The position numbers and the translations under genes were made by a program. Shown in pieces: positions 6,061 to 8,453 of a stretch of 8,453 nt of DNA. The DNA is from an uncultured Lachnospiraceae bacterium (GTDB taxonomy: Bacteria; Bacillota; Clostridia; Lachnospirales; Lachnospiraceae): positions 1 through 8,453 of the forward strand of contig CAJJNI010000100.1 of assembly GCA_905193085.1 (NCBI GenBank), written 5' to 3'. Positions within the stretch are counted from its first letter, which is position 1; every line of letters starts with the position of its first letter. A model generated the notes under the pieces. It did no database searches. It saw only the letters and a list, made by a program, of their open reading frames with translations, and was not told where the DNA came from.

Positions 6061-8453
6061 ATGAAAGGTAACGCTAAAAAAATAAATGTTATTTTTTCTA
6101 AATCAAATATAGTAATATTGTGCTCATTTTTACTGCCTGTGTTATTATTACATTATGCATTTTATAAGATGGGATTTTATCCGTTTGGAGAAAAAACGGT
6201 ACTTATAATGGATTTAAAAGGAGAGTATCTGGAATATTTTGCATCGCTTAGATATATTTTTAAAGATAATTCTATTTTTTATTCATGGTCGCGCTCGATG
6301 GGGGGCGAAATGCTCGGACTTATTGGTTTCTATATAGCGAGTCCGTTATCTTTTATAACACTGTTATTTCCTGTAAGTGAACTTCCGGCAGCAATGTATT
6401 GGCTTACAATACTTAAGACTGGATTGTGTGGGCTTACACTTGCGATATTCCTCGAATTTGGTTTTGATAAGAGAAAAGGAAATATTGCAGTTATTGCATT
6501 TGCAACATTTTATGCACTTATGTCATACAATATCGCTTACGGAATGTGTCTTATGTGGCTTGACGGCGTAATTTTTCTGCCGCTCGTTCTTCTCGGGGTT
6601 GAGAAAATTTTTGAGGGCAGGAAAGGTTTGCTGTACATGTTATCTATCACAGGATTATTTATCTGTAATTATTATACAGCTTATATGGCGGGAATTTTTA
6701 CTGCAATGTATTTTGTTGTAAAATTGATTTCAGTAATTAAATTTAATAAAGAGGAAATAAAGCAGTCTCTTTTAAATGCACTCAGGCTTATTGGAAGATT
6801 TGCATTTAATACAATTCTTGCGGCCGGAATTTCAATGCCGCTTATACTGCCAGTTGCAAAAGATTTGCTGAGTGGTAAATTACAGCATGATAACTATTGT
6901 CCTACAGATATAGTACATAATTTTGAATTCTTTGATGTTTTCAAAAAACTTTTGCCTGGACAATATGACTCGATAACAAATACAGGTGCGCTTCCGTCAA
7001 TTTATTGCGGTGTGATAGTGGCTGTTTTAGCTTTGCTTTTCATATTTGCACGAAATATTAATTTAAGGGAAAAAGTCGGACATTATGTCATAGCGGTAAT
7101 TTTGTTAATCAGTTTCTGGAGTTTTAAAATTGATGTGATGTGGCATGGTTTTCAGTATCCTAACTGGTTTCCATACAGATATGCGTTCCTGTTCAGCGCG
7201 GTTCTTGTTATAATGGCATCAAGATTAGTATTAAGCTATACAATAAAATGGAATAAGACATTAAATTATGCTGCAGGAGCATTTTTGATTGTATATGCAT
7301 GTATTGAAACACCGCAAAATGCAGTTAAAGTGTGTGAAGGGCTTGATAATCAGTTTAGTTATGGAACAATGGAAGAATATACCGCATTTCTGGAAAAAAC
7401 AGCCCCGCTTGTAGAAGAAACACAGAATACTGATGATGGCTTTTACAGAATGGAAAAAGATTACGAATATTCTAAAAATGATGCTATGCTTTTAGGTTAT
7501 AACGGAATGACTCATTATTCATCAACATTTAATGAAAAAGTAAATACTTTTACTAAAAATCTTGGGTTTGCACAGACTTATCAGTGGAATTCAGGATACG
7601 GTTCAACGCTTCTGACAGACAGTCTCTTTAACATAAAATATAAAATGCTTGAAAAAACGCCGCCTTCTTTACTTGAATTAAAGAAGCAGGGAAATGGTGC
7701 AAATCTGTATGAAAATACCAATGTGCTCTCAATAGGTTATATGGCGGATAGTGGTATTATCAATAAGGAATTTGAGCCTGGTACGAGTTATTTTGAAAAT
7801 CAGGAGAAATTTATTGATGATTTGTCAGGTTATTACACAAATTGTTTTAACATGCTTAATGTCGATAAACAGGTTGTGAATAATGGTTTTTATCTTGACT
7901 TTACCGCACAGTCACAAAATCCTGTTTATCTCAATATGAAAGGCTCAGGCTGGGCTGGTGTTTATGTAGATGGCAGCTTTGTCGGAAACTATTTCAGCAG
8001 CGAGACAACATGTAATCTTTACCTGGGAGAATTCAGTATCGGAGAGCAGGTAAGTGTTTATGTAGAGACATCAGTACAGTCATATGATGAAATGGTGTAT
8101 GAACTTAATACCGGCAATATGAAAGAAGCTGTGTCAGCACTTGCAGAAGGAAATTTAAATGTCACAGAGCACAAGATGGGTTCAATTAAAGGTACGGTAA
8201 AGGCAAAAGAAAATCAGGCATTATTTACATCTATACCTTATTCAAAAGGTTTCCGAATAAAGGTCGATGGTGTAAGTGTTCTTCCTGAAAAATACGCAGA
8301 TACATTTATTGTAATCCCGCTTGAAGAAGGAGAACATGAAATTGAATTCAGTTATATATCTCCGGGCTTTTTAGAAGGTGTCTGTGTGGCAATGTTATCT
8401 GTAATTATTTTATTGCTTTATTATCAAAATGAATTCTGGAAAACAGTCATATT
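6061..8453 (+). CDS. YfhO-family membrane protein, GT-C-like (3' end outside window)
   Basis: The frame is open from the ATG to the window end: 797 codons plus two bases with no stop. It is a polytopic membrane protein of the YfhO family, which in Bacillus and Listeria is needed to attach sugars to teichoic acids, probably as a GT-C transferase using a polyprenyl-phosphate sugar made by a partner such as CsbB. Residues 17-37 form the first membrane segment. The first outer loop has Asp51 in MDLKGEYLEYF, then GGEMLGLIGFYIASPLSF (81-98) and LMWLDGVIFLPL (164-175). Membrane segments continue to about 415, including the family-typical NWFPYRYAF (368-376). An extracellular region (about 416-765) holds GYNGMTHYSST (479-489), STLLTDSLFNIKY (515-527), IPYSKGFRIKVDG (725-737) and GEHEIEFSYISPGF (757-770). 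A last membrane segment spans about 771-788, so little is missing. AAGGGG (6049-6054) lies six bases before the ATG. Substrate and partner are not shown. Confidence 0.88.
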   Translation, partial: MKGNAKKINVIFSKSNIVILCSFLLPVLLLHYAFYKMGFYPFGEKTVLIMDLKGEYLEYFASLRYIFKDNSIFYSWSRSMGGEMLGLIGFYIASPLSFITLLFPVSELPAAMYWLTILKTGLCGLTLAIFLEFGFDKRKGNIAVIAFATFYALMSYNIAYGMCLMWLDGVIFLPLVLLGVEKIFEGRKGLLYMLSITGLFICNYYTAYMAGIFTAMYFVVKLISVIKFNKEEIKQSLLNALRLIGRFAFNTILAAGISMPLILPVAKDLLSGKLQHDNYCPTDIVHNFEFFDVFKKLLPGQYDSITNTGALPSIYCGVIVAVLALLFIFARNINLREKVGHYVIAVILLISFWSFKIDVMWHGFQYPNWFPYRYAFLFSAVLVIMASRLVLSYTIKWNKTLNYAAGAFLIVYACIETPQNAVKVCEGLDNQFSYGTMEEYTAFLEKTAPLVEETQNTDDGFYRMEKDYEYSKNDAMLLGYNGMTHYSSTFNEKVNTFTKNLGFAQTYQWNSGYGSTLLTDSLFNIKYKMLEKTPPSLLELKKQGNGANLYENTNVLSIGYMADSGIINKEFEPGTSYFENQEKFIDDLSGYYTNCFNMLNVDKQVVNNGFYLDFTAQSQNPVYLNMKGSGWAGVYVDGSFVGNYFSSETTCNLYLGEFSIGEQVSVYVETSVQSYDEMVYELNTGNMKEAVSALAEGNLNVTEHKMGSIKGTVKAKENQALFTSIPYSKGFRIKVDGVSVLPEKYADTFIVIPLEEGEHEIEFSYISPGFLEGVCVAMLSVIILLLYYQNEFWKTVI

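Noticed and set aside
6377..6571. 64-codon plus-strand frame inside the YfhO-like gene
   Set aside because: It is in a different frame from the 797-codon YfhO-like frame, whose motifs continue through this stretch.
1..8453. Mobile elements, CRISPR arrays, tRNA or riboswitches
   Set aside because: No regularly spaced repeats, transposase or integrase motifs, tRNA-like cloverleaf or long structured leader was recognised; intergenic gaps are all under 150 bases.

Overview
The window looks like ordinary chromosomal DNA from a low-GC Firmicute, most likely a gut- or rumen-type Clostridia of the Lachnospiraceae. This is inferred from the A/T-rich composition, consensus SigA-type promoters, purine-rich ribosome binding sites and protein types; there is no rRNA or marker gene to confirm it. 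All six recognisable genes lie on the + strand. No tRNA, rRNA, CRISPR array, insertion sequence, integrase or phage gene was seen.

Region 1 (1-1265) is a short-gap cluster: the 3' part of deoC (deoxyribose-phosphate aldolase, cut by the left edge), cdd (cytidine deaminase) and a small hotdog-fold thioesterase of the YbgC/FadM type. DeoC and Cdd belong to the same pathway, salvage and breakdown of pyrimidine (deoxy)nucleosides. The thioesterase is probably only a co-transcribed neighbour. Region 2 (1266-1405) is a 140-base gap with a near-perfect extended -10 promoter and an A/T-only palindrome just upstream of it.

Region 3 (1406-4645) is the most notable gene: a 1079-residue membrane protein joining two GT-C glycosyltransferase-like halves. 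The N-terminal half resembles polyprenyl-phosphate-sugar-dependent hexosyl/mannosyltransferases. The C-terminal half is a protein O-mannosyltransferase (PMT, GT39) module. A discoidin (F5/8 type C)-like domain appears to be inserted in the first extracellular loop of the PMT module, just before its catalytic Asp-Glu pair. Region 4 (4646-5957) has its own promoter and encodes a class I aspartate aminotransferase, followed by a strong intrinsic terminator (5979-6016). Region 5 (6061 to the right edge) is a YfhO-family GT-C-like membrane protein, nearly complete but cut by the window end.

The bifunctional PMT-like protein and the YfhO protein suggest a locus concerned with glycosylating cell-surface proteins or polymers from lipid-linked sugars on the outer face of the membrane. 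The intervening aminotransferase looks metabolic and unrelated. No previously undescribed multi-gene system is evident; the unusual item is the architecture of the fused glycosyltransferase.
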